Below are positions 30,542 to 39,761 of a DNA stretch of 64,000 nt, one piece after another; positions within the stretch are counted from its first letter, which is position 1, and the number at the start of each line of letters is the position of its first letter. The stretch covers positions 1-64,000 of the forward strand of contig NZ_FRCL01000001.1 of NCBI RefSeq assembly GCF_900142885.1, written 5' to 3'. The position numbers and the translations under genes were made by a program. This DNA is from Flavobacterium xinjiangense. GTDB taxonomy: Bacteria > Bacteroidota > Bacteroidia > Flavobacteriales > Flavobacteriaceae. The notes beneath the pieces were generated by a model. The model worked only from the letters and a program-made list of their open reading frames with translations, was not told the DNA's origin and ran no database searches.

Positions 30542-31435
30542 TTACTTCTGATTCCTTGGATGCGCATCTTTATATACTTTCTTTAGTTCTGACAAACTAT
30601 TGTGCGTATATATTTGTGTTGATGCCAGACTGGAATGTCCCAATAATTCTTTCACCGAATTCAAATCAGCCCCGTTATTTAATAGATGAGTAGCAAACGA
30701 ATGTCGCAATATATGCGGACTTTTTTTTACTTTCTCAGAGACAGCACTAAAGTAAGAATTTATTAACCGATACACAAAGGTATCATTCAATTTTAACCCT
30801 TTTTTTGTGAGAAAAAAAAATTCATTATCCACGATAGATTCTAAACACAATCGCTCTTTCATATACAACGAGAATTGCTCTGCGATTATTGGCAAAACCG
30901 GAAGTATTCTTTCTTTATTTCTTTTACCTAGAACCTTTATCGTACAACTTGACAAATTAACATTCATTAACTCTAAATGAATCAACTCAGTTCTTCTCAT
31001 GCCGGTACTATAAAACAGATCGACTACAAGCTTATTTCTAATCCCTTCAAAACCTATTGGGTTTTGCATCTGAGTGAGTGCATCAGCAACTTCTTTTTCA
31101 GAAAATGGAATTTGAAGCATCTTAGAAACCTTTAACGCTTTATGTTTCAATAAAGGACTAGCTTCGATTTGTTTTGTTTTTAATAAAAATTTGTAAAATG
31201 CTTTTAAGGATGCAATCTTTCTATTAACAGTTACATTTGACATGTTCTCATCGACAAGCGCCACGATCCAACTTCTAATTTGATTATAGTTTACCTGGTC
31301 TATATCTTCTTGATCAAAATGAAGGGTGTTGAATTTTTCGAAGTATTCTAAATCAGTCAAATACGCATTTACAGTATGCGGAGAATATTTCTTCTCCATT
31401 TGTAGATAATCCCGAAATGCGTCTTTATTATTCAT
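30542..31435 (-). CDS. Tyrosine recombinase, XerC-like
   Basis: 297 residues from ATG at 31435. An upstream ATG at 31456 would add seven residues, but its codons lie in the 3' arm and T run of the rpsU terminator, so I reject it. N-terminal SAM-like domain (1-95) and catalytic domain with Arg147 (STGMRRTEL), Lys171 (LGKRNKER), His241 and Arg244 ([10 protein letters not shown]), His267 (LLGHSS) and nucleophile Tyr276 (QIYTH). Xer recombinases resolve chromosome dimers at dif. The chromosomal neighbourhood (rpsU, hpf, tuf) points to a housekeeping enzyme rather than a phage integrase. Whether it is the XerC or XerD partner cannot be decided here. Confidence 0.9.
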   Translation of the reverse strand: MNNKDAFRDYLQMEKKYSPHTVNAYLTDLEYFEKFNTLHFDQEDIDQVNYNQIRSWIVALVDENMSNVTVNRKIASLKAFYKFLLKTKQIEASPLLKHKALKVSKMLQIPFSEKEVADALTQMQNPIGFEGIRNKLVVDLFYSTGMRRTELIHLELMNVNLSSCTIKVLGKRNKERILPVLPIIAEQFSLYMKERLCLESIVDNEFFFLTKKGLKLNDTFVYRLINSYFSAVSEKVKKSPHILRHSFATHLLNNGADLNSVKELLGHSSLASTQIYTHNSLSELKKVYKDAHPRNQK

Positions 31436-31484
31436 AAAAAAAACCGTTAGCATCAAAGTTATAAAACTTTTAATGACTAACGGT
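31436..31484 (-). terminator. Terminator of rpsU
   Basis: Minus-strand hairpin with outer stem ACCGTTAG / CTAACGGT and an inner stem CATTAAAAGTT / AACTTTGATG closing TTAT, followed by eight T that run up to the xerC start codon at 31435. Confidence 0.88.
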
Positions 31485-31506
31485 AATTTATTTTAATAGA
31501 TATTGA

Positions 31507-31701
31507 CTAACTCTCTAAGTTATCTCTCATATTTTGGATATAAGCCGCTTTTTGAATTTTGATTCTATTAGTTACTGAAGGCTTAATAAAAGCAGTACGT
31601 GCTCTTAATTGACGAACAGTTCCTGTTTTATCAAATTTTCTTTTGTAACGTTTTAACGCTCTATCGATATTTTCTCCGTCTTTAATTGGTATAATTAACA
31701 T
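31507..31701 (-). CDS. rpsU: 30S ribosomal protein bS21
   Basis: 64 residues from ATG at 31701 (MLIIPIKDGENIDRALKRYK); the longer reading with 14 extra residues would run through the Shine-Dalgarno site and is not real. The basic helices RALKRYKRKFDKTG and RQLRARTAFIKPS are typical of bS21. In flavobacterial ribosomes bS21 takes part in masking the 16S anti-Shine-Dalgarno. The gene has its own promoter, an exceptional Shine-Dalgarno site and a strong terminator. Confidence 0.95.
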   Translation of the reverse strand: MLIIPIKDGENIDRALKRYKRKFDKTGTVRQLRARTAFIKPSVTNRIKIQKAAYIQNMRDNLES

Positions 31702-31709
31702 AATATAGA

Positions 31710-31719
31710 CACCCCCTTT
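31710..31719 (-). promoter_or_regulatory. Extended Shine-Dalgarno site of rpsU
   Basis: Minus-strand AAAGGGGGTG lies 8 bases before the ATG at 31701. It can pair over ten positions with the 16S 3' end CACCUCCUUU with a single G-U pair. No other gene in the window that I inspected has a site like it. Confidence 0.85.
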
Positions 31720-31730
31720 CTTTAAGTGTG

Positions 31731-31738
31731 CAAAAGTA
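31731..31738 (-). promoter_or_regulatory. -7 box for rpsU
   Basis: Minus-strand TACTTTTG matches TAnnTTTG; predicted start near 31725, giving a leader of about 24 bases that consists mostly of the Shine-Dalgarno site. Confidence 0.6.
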
Positions 31739-31875
31739 ATCAAACTTTTGAATTATGAGTTATGAATCTATATTTATTTTTCAATTATATTTCTAGACAA
31801 TTATATCTTTAGATTAGTAGAATAAATGAATTAATTATAATGCAAAGACCTATTTTTTTGATCACTATAATAGCT

Positions 31876-31910
31876 AAAAAAGCCAAGTTACAATTTCATG
31901 CTCCTTGGCT
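31876..31910 (-). terminator. Terminator of the acyl-CoA dehydrogenase gene
   Basis: Minus-strand stem AGCCAAG / CTTGGCT followed by six T, about 33 bases beyond the stop codon. Confidence 0.82.
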
Positions 31911-31942
31911 CTATATTCTATTCTTTATATTCAAAAAAGTTA

Positions 31943-33112
31943 TTATTCCACAGCTGGCTTATAATTTTGTTTATCAATTATCATTTTCGATAAAATCTCC
32001 TTAAGGATTTCTGAAGTTCCACCACCTATTGGTCCCAAACGACTATCTCTAAATAAACGCGCTAACGGATAATCTTCCATGTAGCCATAACCTCCCAGCA
32101 TTTGCAAGCAACTATAAATTGTTTCATCAGCCACTTTTGTAGATTTTAATTTAGCCATAGTAGCCTCCTTGACCACATATTCTCCCTTATCTAATCGGGC
32201 TACGGCAGCATAATTAAATACTTTACAATGCTCAACATCTGTTGCATGCTCTACTATTGTATGTCTTAACGCCTGAAACTTATCTATTGTTCTGCCAAAT
32301 GCCTCTCGTTGTGACATGTAATCTATTGTATACTCAATTGCATACTCAGCTCTAGCGTGCGCATTTATTGCCATAATCAAACGCTCTAAAGCAAAATGCT
32401 GCATAATATAAGGAAACCCTTTGCCTTCTTCGCCCATTAAGTTTTCAACAGGAATTTCGACATTATCAAATGCAATTTCAGCAGTATCTGAAGCTCTCCA
32501 ACCCAATTTATCCAGTTTTACAGTAGAAATCCCTTTAAGATTACTATCCATCAAAAACATGCTAATACCTTTGTTCCCAAGCTCCGGACTCGTTTTTGCG
32601 GCAACTACATAATAATCACCATAAACACCATTAGTTATAAATGTTTTAGAACCATTAATAACATATTTATCTCCTTTTCTCACAGCAGTAGTGCGCATAC
32701 CGGCAACATCACTACCTCCAAAAGGCTCTGTAATACACAATGCTCCTATTTTATCACCAGAAATACTTGGCACTAAATAGTCTTGTTTAATTCGCTCATC
32801 ACCTTCCGCATTCAAATGCGTCATTGCTAAATAAGAATGCGCCCACATAGCGGCGGCAAAACCAGAAGATTTTATTTTTTGAAGTTCTTCTAAAAAAATT
32901 ACGGTGTAAAATAAATCTAAATTCAATCCACCATAAACCTCTGGATAACGTATTCCAAAAAAACCCATTTCTCCAAACTTTTTCCATATAAAACGCTCAA
33001 TTGTACCCGTTTTTTCCCATTTCTCAATATGAGGTACAACTTCTTTCTGTAAAAAATCTTTTAAACTCTTTCTAAATAATTGATGTTCTTCCGTAAAAAA
33101 TGTTGAATCCAT
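31943..33112 (-). CDS. Acyl-CoA dehydrogenase
   Basis: 389 residues, full length. It introduces a trans-2 double bond into acyl-CoA using FAD, passing electrons to electron-transfer flavoprotein. The FAD/substrate signature ALCITEPFGGSDVAGMRT (residues 124-141) and QMLGGYGYMEDYPLARLFRD are present. The usual catalytic Glu of the C-terminal loop is Gly here (PIGGGTSEI), but Glu243 in FALERLIMAI occupies the position used by long-chain and isovaleryl-CoA dehydrogenases, so the enzyme should be active and of that type. The chain-length preference is not determined. Monocistronic. Confidence 0.92.
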   Translation of the reverse strand: MDSTFFTEEHQLFRKSLKDFLQKEVVPHIEKWEKTGTIERFIWKKFGEMGFFGIRYPEVYGGLNLDLFYTVIFLEELQKIKSSGFAAAMWAHSYLAMTHLNAEGDERIKQDYLVPSISGDKIGALCITEPFGGSDVAGMRTTAVRKGDKYVINGSKTFITNGVYGDYYVVAAKTSPELGNKGISMFLMDSNLKGISTVKLDKLGWRASDTAEIAFDNVEIPVENLMGEEGKGFPYIMQHFALERLIMAINAHARAEYAIEYTIDYMSQREAFGRTIDKFQALRHTIVEHATDVEHCKVFNYAAVARLDKGEYVVKEATMAKLKSTKVADETIYSCLQMLGGYGYMEDYPLARLFRDSRLGPIGGGTSEILKEILSKMIIDKQNYKPAVE

Positions 33113-33308
33113 GTAAATAATATTTTTTTTATTTTAATAAGTTGTAGTCATCTATTTTTTAATTAAAGTCAAAAAACAGGTTTTTTTGTTCCAAATTTTA
33201 GTGTTTTGAGTCAATACGATTACTACTAATTAGAAAAACTAAAATCAGTAGCAAAAAGACACTTTTGTAGCCAACCAAAAAACAAATAAACCACTTAACT
33301 ATGCACTT

Positions 33309-34193
33309 TTAATTAAAAACCAAATATAGCTCTATTATTTTTATTTTATCAACAGGAAACCCCTTAATTTTTGTTAAATCCTCAATGTTCTTAATATCTC
33401 CATTCATACTTCTGTACGTCACAATTTCTTTTGCCAATGGGTACCTGAAATAAGAAAACTGAGAAAGTTCCTTTAATGAAGCATTATTGATTTCTATTTT
33501 TTTAAAATTTGGCATCACCGAAACTTTAAAATGAGTATTCAAATTCTCAATAACTTCGGGAGATAATCCCCATACATCTTTCATTTGTTCCATAGAAACA
33601 AATCCTCCAAGATTTTCCTTTTGTTTCAAGATTCTAAGGGAAATTGCTTCGCCAATTCCATAAATTTTTATCAAATCTTCTTTTGTGGCTTTATTGATAT
33701 CGATAAAAAATATTTTCTCTTTTTCGGCGAAAGCCTTGTTTGAATATTTCTCATAAGATTTAAACTGCTTCTTATTATTTACCCAATCCGGAAATTTACA
33801 AAGGGGCGCTATTGAATTTAATAACGAATCCGAAACCTGAGTTACGTTTTGGAATTCCTTAGCTGAATTAACGTATTTATTCTCTTTTCTAAAAGCCAAC
33901 AGTCGATCAATCTCTTGAACAGACATTCCTAACTTATAGCCTTTGTAGTCCGTAATAAAATTAGGATTGAAAAGATAAATTTTTGGGGACTCTTTTTTTT
34001 CCATTTTCATGGAATCAATTTGAGATTGCAGCGAAAGCCATTTTTGTTTCTCAGGAAATTCTTTTACCAACATACTGAAGTCTCCAAGAAAATAAAGCAT
34101 TTGTAAAACGATAATAATTCCGAATAACACAAAAATACCTTTACGTTGTTCTCGTGAAAACATAAAATATCCACTTATTGTTTTAAACGCCAT
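33309..34193 (-). CDS. Helix-hairpin-helix (ComEA-like) protein with N-terminal membrane anchor
   Basis: 294 residues. A basic start and a membrane segment (residues ~19-37, IFVLFGIIIVLQMLYFLGD) place the rest in the periplasm or at the membrane. Three helix-hairpin-helix modules follow: about residues 72-130, 167-226 (INKATKEDLIKIYGIGEAIS) and 232-294 (INNASLKELSQFSYFRYPLA). The second is the best preserved. Such modules bind DNA non-specifically, as in ComEA in DNA uptake; whether this protein does so is inference. It stands alone. Confidence 0.85.
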   Translation of the reverse strand: MAFKTISGYFMFSREQRKGIFVLFGIIIVLQMLYFLGDFSMLVKEFPEKQKWLSLQSQIDSMKMEKKESPKIYLFNPNFITDYKGYKLGMSVQEIDRLLAFRKENKYVNSAKEFQNVTQVSDSLLNSIAPLCKFPDWVNNKKQFKSYEKYSNKAFAEKEKIFFIDINKATKEDLIKIYGIGEAISLRILKQKENLGGFVSMEQMKDVWGLSPEVIENLNTHFKVSVMPNFKKIEINNASLKELSQFSYFRYPLAKEIVTYRSMNGDIKNIEDLTKIKGFPVDKIKIIELYLVFN

Positions 34194-34436
34194 ACTTTGT
34201 AATTAAGTTATTATTATCTGATTTAACTTTTCGAACTCTAAAAATAAGAAAAATTTTACGTCTTTAAAAAATATTCGAAAGACAAAAATGACAGATATCA
34301 AAACCAAATGCATTTAACAGTTAGTTTATTCTAAAAAAAGGCATCTTACTAAAAGACCAAAGCCTATAAAACATTGCTGAATTATAATTTTATGACTTAA
34401 ATCCTAATTATTATTTTTATTTTTTATAAAAAACAA

Positions 34437-34444
34437 TACATTTG
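34437..34444 (+). promoter_or_regulatory. Candidate -7 box for the amino-acid permease
   Basis: TACATTTG matches TAnnTTTG, 28 bases before the ATG. No clear TTTG at the -33 position. Confidence 0.45.
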
Positions 34445-34472
34445 GTGCTTAATAACAAAAAAACCATAAAAC

Positions 34473-35951
34473 ATGTCTATTTGGAAAAGAAAACCATTGG
34501 CTCAGCTTTTAGCAGAAGCAGCCGATTCTGAAAAGGGATTAAAAAGAACATTAACCGCTTGGACTCTAATCGCATTAGGAATTGGTGCAATCATAGGCGC
34601 AGGATTGTTTGTAAGAACAGCAATGGCTGCTTCACAAAATGCAGGACCATCTGTAACAATAGCTTTTGTTGTTGCTGCAATTGGATGCGCATTAGCGGGA
34701 TTGTGTTACGCAGAACTTTCTTCTTCAATACCAATTTCTGGTAGTGCCTACACCTACACCTACGCAACTATGGGTGAATTTTTAGCCTGGATCATTGGTT
34801 GGGATTTAATTCTTGAATATGCAGTAGGAGCTGCCACGGTAGGAATCGCGTGGAGCGAATACTTAAACAATTTACTGGTCAATGTGCTCCATATGAGTCC
34901 AATTCCTTATTCATTATCGCATTCACCATTTCAGACTGATGCAGTAACTGGAGAACACGGAATGATCAACATCCCTGCTTTATTTATCGTTAGTGTTATT
35001 AGTTTATTACTAATAAAAGGAATACAAGAATCCGCTTTTGTAAATGGAATCATTGTAATCGTAAAAGTTGCTATTGTAATAATGATCATTATTATAGGAT
35101 GGCATTTTGTAAATCCGGCAAATCACACTCCTTACATTCCAGCAAGTTCAATTTTCACAGATGAACATGGAATCGATCATAAATTTGGAGGATTTTGGGG
35201 AATAATTGGAGCAGCTGGAACCGTTTTCTTTGCTTTTATTGGATTTGATGCAGTAAGTACAGCTGCACAGGAAACAATAAATCCAAAAAGAAATATGCCA
35301 ATAGGTATTCTAGGATCTCTAGCGATTTGTACTGTATTGTACATTCTTTTTGCTCACGTATTAACTGGTGTTGCAACAATTGAAGATTTCAGAACTGGAG
35401 GAAAAGAAGCTTCTGTAGCATTTGCAATTAATAAATATATGATTGGATATGCTTGGTTAGGTCAATTAGTGACTGTGGCAATTTTAGCAGGGTTTTCTTC
35501 TGTGATTTTAGTTATGCTACTAGGACAATCAAGAGTATTTTATGCGATGGGTAAAGATGGTTTATTGCCTAAAGTGTTTAGTGATTTGCACCCAAAATAC
35601 AAAACTCCATACAAAGCAAATATTGCAATTTTAGTAATTGTTGGTTTATTTGCTGCTTTTATTCCTGGAGATATCGTAGGAGACATGACAAGTATAGGAA
35701 CATTATTTGCCTTTTCACTTGTGTGTGTTTCTGTTATTATTCTTAGAAAGAAAGAACCTAATATGGTAAGAGAATTCAAAACTCCATTTGTGCCTTTAGT
35801 TCCTATTTTAGGGGTTATCACTTGTGTGTTAATGATGGCTGGTTTAGGCTGGACTAACTGGTTAAGACTTTTTGCATGGATGGCAATAGGTGTTATAATA
35901 TATTTTGCATACGGAAAGAAAAATAGCGTGTTAAACAATCCAAAAGAATAA
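34473..35951 (+). CDS. APC-family amino-acid permease
   Basis: 492 residues with about 12 hydrophobic segments. The N-terminal ALGIGAIIGAGLFVRTA is the substrate-binding unwound helix of APC transporters, and FIGFDAVSTAAQETINPKRNMPIGI is the consensus of the cationic amino-acid transporter (CAT, TC 2.A.3.3) group. The C-terminus lacks the extra two segments of animal CATs. It should import an amino acid with protons across the inner membrane; the substrate is unknown. Monocistronic with a strong terminator. Confidence 0.92.
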   Translation: MSIWKRKPLAQLLAEAADSEKGLKRTLTAWTLIALGIGAIIGAGLFVRTAMAASQNAGPSVTIAFVVAAIGCALAGLCYAELSSSIPISGSAYTYTYATMGEFLAWIIGWDLILEYAVGAATVGIAWSEYLNNLLVNVLHMSPIPYSLSHSPFQTDAVTGEHGMINIPALFIVSVISLLLIKGIQESAFVNGIIVIVKVAIVIMIIIIGWHFVNPANHTPYIPASSIFTDEHGIDHKFGGFWGIIGAAGTVFFAFIGFDAVSTAAQETINPKRNMPIGILGSLAICTVLYILFAHVLTGVATIEDFRTGGKEASVAFAINKYMIGYAWLGQLVTVAILAGFSSVILVMLLGQSRVFYAMGKDGLLPKVFSDLHPKYKTPYKANIAILVIVGLFAAFIPGDIVGDMTSIGTLFAFSLVCVSVIILRKKEPNMVREFKTPFVPLVPILGVITCVLMMAGLGWTNWLRLFAWMAIGVIIYFAYGKKNSVLNNPKE

Positions 35952-35969
35952 TTTTTATTCTATAAACTA

Positions 35970-36011
35970 AAAAGGGACTATAAAGTATTCAACTTTATAG
36001 TCCCTTTTTTT
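35970..36011 (+). terminator. Terminator shared by the permease and convergent PspC gene
   Basis: Stem AAGGGACTATAAAGT / ACTTTATAGTCCCTT around a 5-base loop, T run on the plus strand and A run upstream. Confidence 0.92.
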
Positions 36012-36028
36012 ATAAGATTAACCTTCAT

Positions 36029-36256
36029 TTATAAATCAAAAACCGAAGTGCGTTTAGCGCGGATTAAATCCTTGAGCCGAATCCAAAAAGCCAATGTCAA
36101 ATAAACCGCAAACCATAATCCCACAGTAACAAACGATAAGTATATAAAAAACAATCTTACGCTACTGGCACGCATTCCTAATGTGTCAGCTAAACGCGAA
36201 GAGACATGAAATCCATGTTTTTCAAAAAAGAACTTCAATTTAATTATTGCAGACAT
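36029..36256 (-). CDS. Small PspC-domain membrane protein
   Basis: 75 residues. A soluble N-terminal half containing VSSRLADTLGMRASSVRLFFIY, the PspC pattern, and one hydrophobic segment (about residues 34-58). PspC proteins sense or respond to envelope stress, but small ones like this have no proven role. Possibly cotranscribed with the DUF2851 gene 90 bases upstream. Confidence 0.78.
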   Translation of the reverse strand: MSAIIKLKFFFEKHGFHVSSRLADTLGMRASSVRLFFIYLSFVTVGLWFAVYLTLAFWIRLKDLIRAKRTSVFDL

Positions 36257-36346
36257 CTTTAAGTTTATTCGGTGAGTTGGTTAATTATTTATTCAGAAAA
36301 CAAAATTACAACATTCTTCAATAAAACAAATCCAAAAATAACGGAA

Positions 36347-37618
36347 TCAACTTTTTTTCAATAATTCCATCCCAACCCTACATTCTAAACATTTACTTTT
36401 ATTGCAATATTCATTTTTAAGTTGCAACAAAGATTGCGTCTCAAAAGCACTTTTTGCTTTTATTCCAAAAAAACTAAATTTATCTATAATGGCATTTTTC
36501 TCCGGAGACACCTCATTTAAAAGACTTATTAAATCCTCAGAAATTTCCTTTCCAAGACTTTTTGCATACGCAAACTGAATCGGAATTATAGTATTTATAA
36601 CAATCAAATCTATGAAAGATTTAGAAAGCGGTTTCTTTTTCTTCGGACTCTCTTTATCGAACTGGTAATGGTTTAACCAATATTCTGAAGCAGATACCTG
36701 AAACACTTCATAAATATCCTTTAACGAACTCACTGAATTTATTTTCGAAAATAAATTCTGTTGGCTGTGGTATAAATTGGCTAATTGCGACAATCGAATC
36801 GTCGGAAAATTATCAGGACGATGTTTAAAAAACTGAACTGGTTCTACGGAATTTTTCTCTATTTGATATTTGTGCAACAAGTAGTAATACCTGAATTTCA
36901 AATCTTTAAAATAATTATCTTCTTTTTCTGAGTCCAATAATCCGGAAGTACCAAAAAGCAAAGCTTCGAGGTTTTCGACTTCAAAACTTTCTTTTCTAAT
37001 AATGGAAAAAGGGATAGATTGCGCTATTTTTATAAAAATTTCACCATTGGTATTTAAACCAAAATTCTTAGCTAAAAGACAGAACAAAACAGCTTCCCAA
37101 TCTTGATTAGTTTGTTCCAATAAATCGAATATAGGTTGAGATTTCCTTTCTAAACGTTCGAAAAACAAACGTTCCTGCCAGTTTTTTAAGGTAAATTCAT
37201 CGACATCTATCAATTGTTTTTCACAAAAAATCCACGATTTTGGAGAGATAAGTGATTGATAGTTTTCGACAGTCTCTTTTTCGACATATTTTTTGAGCTC
37301 TAAAACTGGAATTTCAGTATTATTGCGTCTGAATATCTCGGTATCATGTTCCCAAACTACGTGAAGAATCACGTTTTCATACGCTGAATCCCTCTCATGA
37401 TGATGCACATACCAATCTGAAGATTTAAGATGGATTTCCACATTTCCGGCCCATTTTTGATCTCCAATGGTAATTTGGGCATTGAAAAAATCAGGACCGG
37501 CTAATTCTAAATATTGCCCAACATTGATGATTGTGATTTCCTCCTCATTAGAAGTTTTCAAATTTAACGCATCAAACTTCTTGAATTTCCAGAGGTAATG
37601 GAGAAAATCTTCTTTCAT
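36347..37618 (-). CDS. DUF2851 family protein
   Basis: 423 residues. The N-terminal EDFLHYLWKFKKFD, GQYLELAGPDFFNAQI and WAGNVEIHLKSSDWYVHHH are characteristic of DUF2851, a Bacteroidetes-enriched family. The C-terminus carries a Cys cluster (CNKSKCLECRVG, residues ~408-419) that could bind metal or an iron-sulfur cluster. No function is established that I know of. No signal peptide. Confidence 0.85.
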   Translation of the reverse strand: MKEDFLHYLWKFKKFDALNLKTSNEEEITIINVGQYLELAGPDFFNAQITIGDQKWAGNVEIHLKSSDWYVHHHERDSAYENVILHVVWEHDTEIFRRNNTEIPVLELKKYVEKETVENYQSLISPKSWIFCEKQLIDVDEFTLKNWQERLFFERLERKSQPIFDLLEQTNQDWEAVLFCLLAKNFGLNTNGEIFIKIAQSIPFSIIRKESFEVENLEALLFGTSGLLDSEKEDNYFKDLKFRYYYLLHKYQIEKNSVEPVQFFKHRPDNFPTIRLSQLANLYHSQQNLFSKINSVSSLKDIYEVFQVSASEYWLNHYQFDKESPKKKKPLSKSFIDLIVINTIIPIQFAYAKSLGKEISEDLISLLNEVSPEKNAIIDKFSFFGIKAKSAFETQSLLQLKNEYCNKSKCLECRVGMELLKKS

Positions 37619-37737
37619 TTTATGTTTTTTAGATAATAGCTTAAAAATGAAAGACTAAAGTACTAAAAAACTACCAACTTACCTTACAAAACAAAAACAA
37701 TATCCAATACAAATTGCTCCGTTGCTCTCACTGAAAA

Positions 37738-38220
37738 TTATCGTAATAAATATAATTTGGCACAAGCACGTGCATCAGATAAAGCTTCGTGATGATTGAG
37801 CTGGATTTTCATTTCCCTGCAACAATCACTTAATTTAGCTGGTTTTAGTCCTTTAGCTTTATAAATTTTCACTGTGCATTCCCAACGAGAAGCCAAGTTT
37901 AATTCATCATAATTCAAGCCATAAAGCGCCATTGATTTAGCCAAAACATTTCTGTCAAAACTCTCATTATGAGCCACAACAACTCTATTCTTTAGCCGTT
38001 TTTGTATTTCTGGAAATACTTGTGCAAATGATTTTGCATTAATTGTATCTCGCGGATATATCCCATGAACCTGAATGGTAAAAGGAGAATATAGATTATT
38101 TGGTGGTTTAATTAAACTGACAAACTCATCTACAATTATTCCGTTTTCAACGGTAACAATACCTACGGAACAAGGATGGAATGCGATTGCAGTTTCAAAA
38201 TCTATAGCAGTGAAGGTCAT
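37738..38220 (-). CDS. 3'-5' exonuclease of the DnaQ/DEDD superfamily
   Basis: 160 residues, a single exonuclease domain. Exo I is TAIDFETA (Asp7, Glu9), Exo II VVAHNESFDRNVL, Exo III HHEALSDARACAKL, the DEDDh arrangement with His at the last motif. It resembles DNA polymerase III epsilon but is shorter and has no polymerase-binding tail, so a repair or RNA-trimming role is as likely as proofreading. Start at the ATG 38220. Confidence 0.88.
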   Translation of the reverse strand: MTFTAIDFETAIAFHPCSVGIVTVENGIIVDEFVSLIKPPNNLYSPFTIQVHGIYPRDTINAKSFAQVFPEIQKRLKNRVVVAHNESFDRNVLAKSMALYGLNYDELNLASRWECTVKIYKAKGLKPAKLSDCCREMKIQLNHHEALSDARACAKLYLLR

Positions 38221-38245
38221 TTTATTCGTGTTTTATAAAACTAAA

Positions 38246-38286
38246 AACCACAAATTTAACGAAATTAAGTCGTCAAATTTGTGGTT
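38246..38286 (-). terminator. Terminator of the cystathionine beta-synthase gene
   Basis: Inverted repeat AACCACAAATTT / AAATTTGTGGTT with a 17-base loop, followed on the minus strand by a short T run; 32 bases beyond the stop codon. Confidence 0.8.
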
Positions 38287-38317
38287 ACAGAAACTTTAAT
38301 ATTTAGAAATTGAATTA

Positions 38318-39679
38318 CTATTTGATTGAACCAATAATATCATATTTCGTGATAATATGGTGTCTTCCGTTCCCTAAATCAATTAGAACAGCTTCGTTTT
38401 CTTTACTGAAAAGTTTAGAAACTTCTTCGATTGGCGTACCTAATTTTACAATTGGATATGGTTTTCCCATAATTTCGCGAATAGGTCTTTCAGCTGAATT
38501 TTTGTCCTCTACATAACTTTGAAACAGATCACTTTCATCAACAGAACCTACAAATCCGGTAATATCAATCACTGGAATTTGAGAGATTTTATATTTTCGC
38601 ATGCGTTCGATAGCATGAGATACTAATTCTTCCGTACGAACGATTACTAATGGCTTATCGATATGGTCTTTGATTACATCCTCGGCCTTTGTAATTTCTT
38701 CTTCAAGAAAACCTCTTTCACGCATCCAATCGTCATTGAACATTTTACCCACATAACGGCTTCCTGAATCATGGAAAAGAACCACAACGACATCTTCTGG
38801 CTTGAAATGCTCTTTGAGCTGTAACAATCCTTTTATTGCTGCACCAGCTGAATTACCAACAAAAATCCCTTCTTCAAGTGCGATTTTACGGGTATAAACC
38901 GCGGCGTCTTTATCCGTTACTTTTGTGAATCCGTCAATCAAAGAGAAATCAACATTCAGTGGTAAAATATCTTCACCAATCCCTTCGGTGATATACGAAT
39001 AGATTTCATTTTCGTCGAAAATTCCCGTCTCATGGTATTTTTTAAATACAGAACCGTAGGTATCAATTCCCCAAATTTTAATATTTGGGTTTTTCTCTTT
39101 CAAGTATTTACCAACTCCTGAAATCGTTCCTCCAGTTCCTACACCCGAAATAAAATGAGTGATTTTACCTTCTGTTTGTTCCCAAATTTCAGGCCCTGTT
39201 TGCTCGTAATGTGCTAACGCATTTGATGGATTATCGTACTGATTTACGTACCAAGAATTAGGTGTTTCTTCTGCCAGTCTTTTAGAAACAGAATAATAAG
39301 AACGTGGATCCGTTGGTTCAACATCGGTAGGGCATACCACTACTTTTGCACCTACAGCACGAAGAATATCCATCTTCTCTTTGGATTGTTTGTCTGAAAT
39401 TACACAAATCAATTTGTATCCTTTAATGATAGCCACTAAAGCTAATCCCATTCCCGTATTTCCTGAAGTCCCTTCAATAATGGTTCCTCCTGGTTTTAAT
39501 CTCCCGTCCGCTTCGGCATCTTCAATCATTTTTACGGCCATTCTGTCTTTTACAGAATTTCCCGGATTGAACGTCTCTACCTTAGCGAGTACTAATGCAT
39601 CAACACCCGCAACCACTTTATTAAGTTTTACTAATGGCGTGTTGCCTATTGTTCCTAATATATTTTCTGAATATTTCAT
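38318..39679 (-). CDS. Cystathionine beta-synthase (PLP domain plus CBS pair)
   Basis: 453 residues. Fold-type II PLP domain at residues 1-320: the PLP lysine is Lys44 in NPGNSVKDRMA, the phosphate-binding loop is GTGGTISG and the substrate loop EGTSGNTGMG. Two CBS motifs follow (residues ~335-453: RTEELVSHAIERMRKYKISQIPV and PIVKLGTPIEEVSKLF). This layout is that of cystathionine beta-synthase without the N-terminal heme domain, rather than CysK, which lacks CBS motifs. It condenses serine with homocysteine; O-acetylserine sulfhydrylase activity is possible. Promoter at 39716-39745. Confidence 0.9.
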   Translation of the reverse strand: MKYSENILGTIGNTPLVKLNKVVAGVDALVLAKVETFNPGNSVKDRMAVKMIEDAEADGRLKPGGTIIEGTSGNTGMGLALVAIIKGYKLICVISDKQSKEKMDILRAVGAKVVVCPTDVEPTDPRSYYSVSKRLAEETPNSWYVNQYDNPSNALAHYEQTGPEIWEQTEGKITHFISGVGTGGTISGVGKYLKEKNPNIKIWGIDTYGSVFKKYHETGIFDENEIYSYITEGIGEDILPLNVDFSLIDGFTKVTDKDAAVYTRKIALEEGIFVGNSAGAAIKGLLQLKEHFKPEDVVVVLFHDSGSRYVGKMFNDDWMRERGFLEEEITKAEDVIKDHIDKPLVIVRTEELVSHAIERMRKYKISQIPVIDITGFVGSVDESDLFQSYVEDKNSAERPIREIMGKPYPIVKLGTPIEEVSKLFSKENEAVLIDLGNGRHHIITKYDIIGSIK

Positions 39680-39715
39680 TTGAGTTTATAAGTTTACCGA
39701 AATCTGTTTACGGTG

Positions 39716-39745
39716 CAAAGATAGAATTAAAAAAATGTTTGGCAA
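39716..39745 (-). promoter_or_regulatory. Promoter of the cystathionine beta-synthase gene
   Basis: Minus-strand TTG-N19-TATCTTTG, a full match to the Bacteroidetes consensus. Leader about 32 bases. Confidence 0.65.
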
Positions 39746-39761
39746 TTAGCAAATTTTTTGC

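Noticed and set aside
30542..31435. Phage or integrative-element integrase
   Set aside because: All neighbours are housekeeping genes, there are no attachment repeats at the adjoining tRNA genes, and the protein has the plain Xer layout.
31702..31743. Longer rpsU start with 14 extra residues
   Set aside because: It would place the Shine-Dalgarno site and most of the leader inside the coding region, and bS21 proteins start at MLIIPIK-like sequence.
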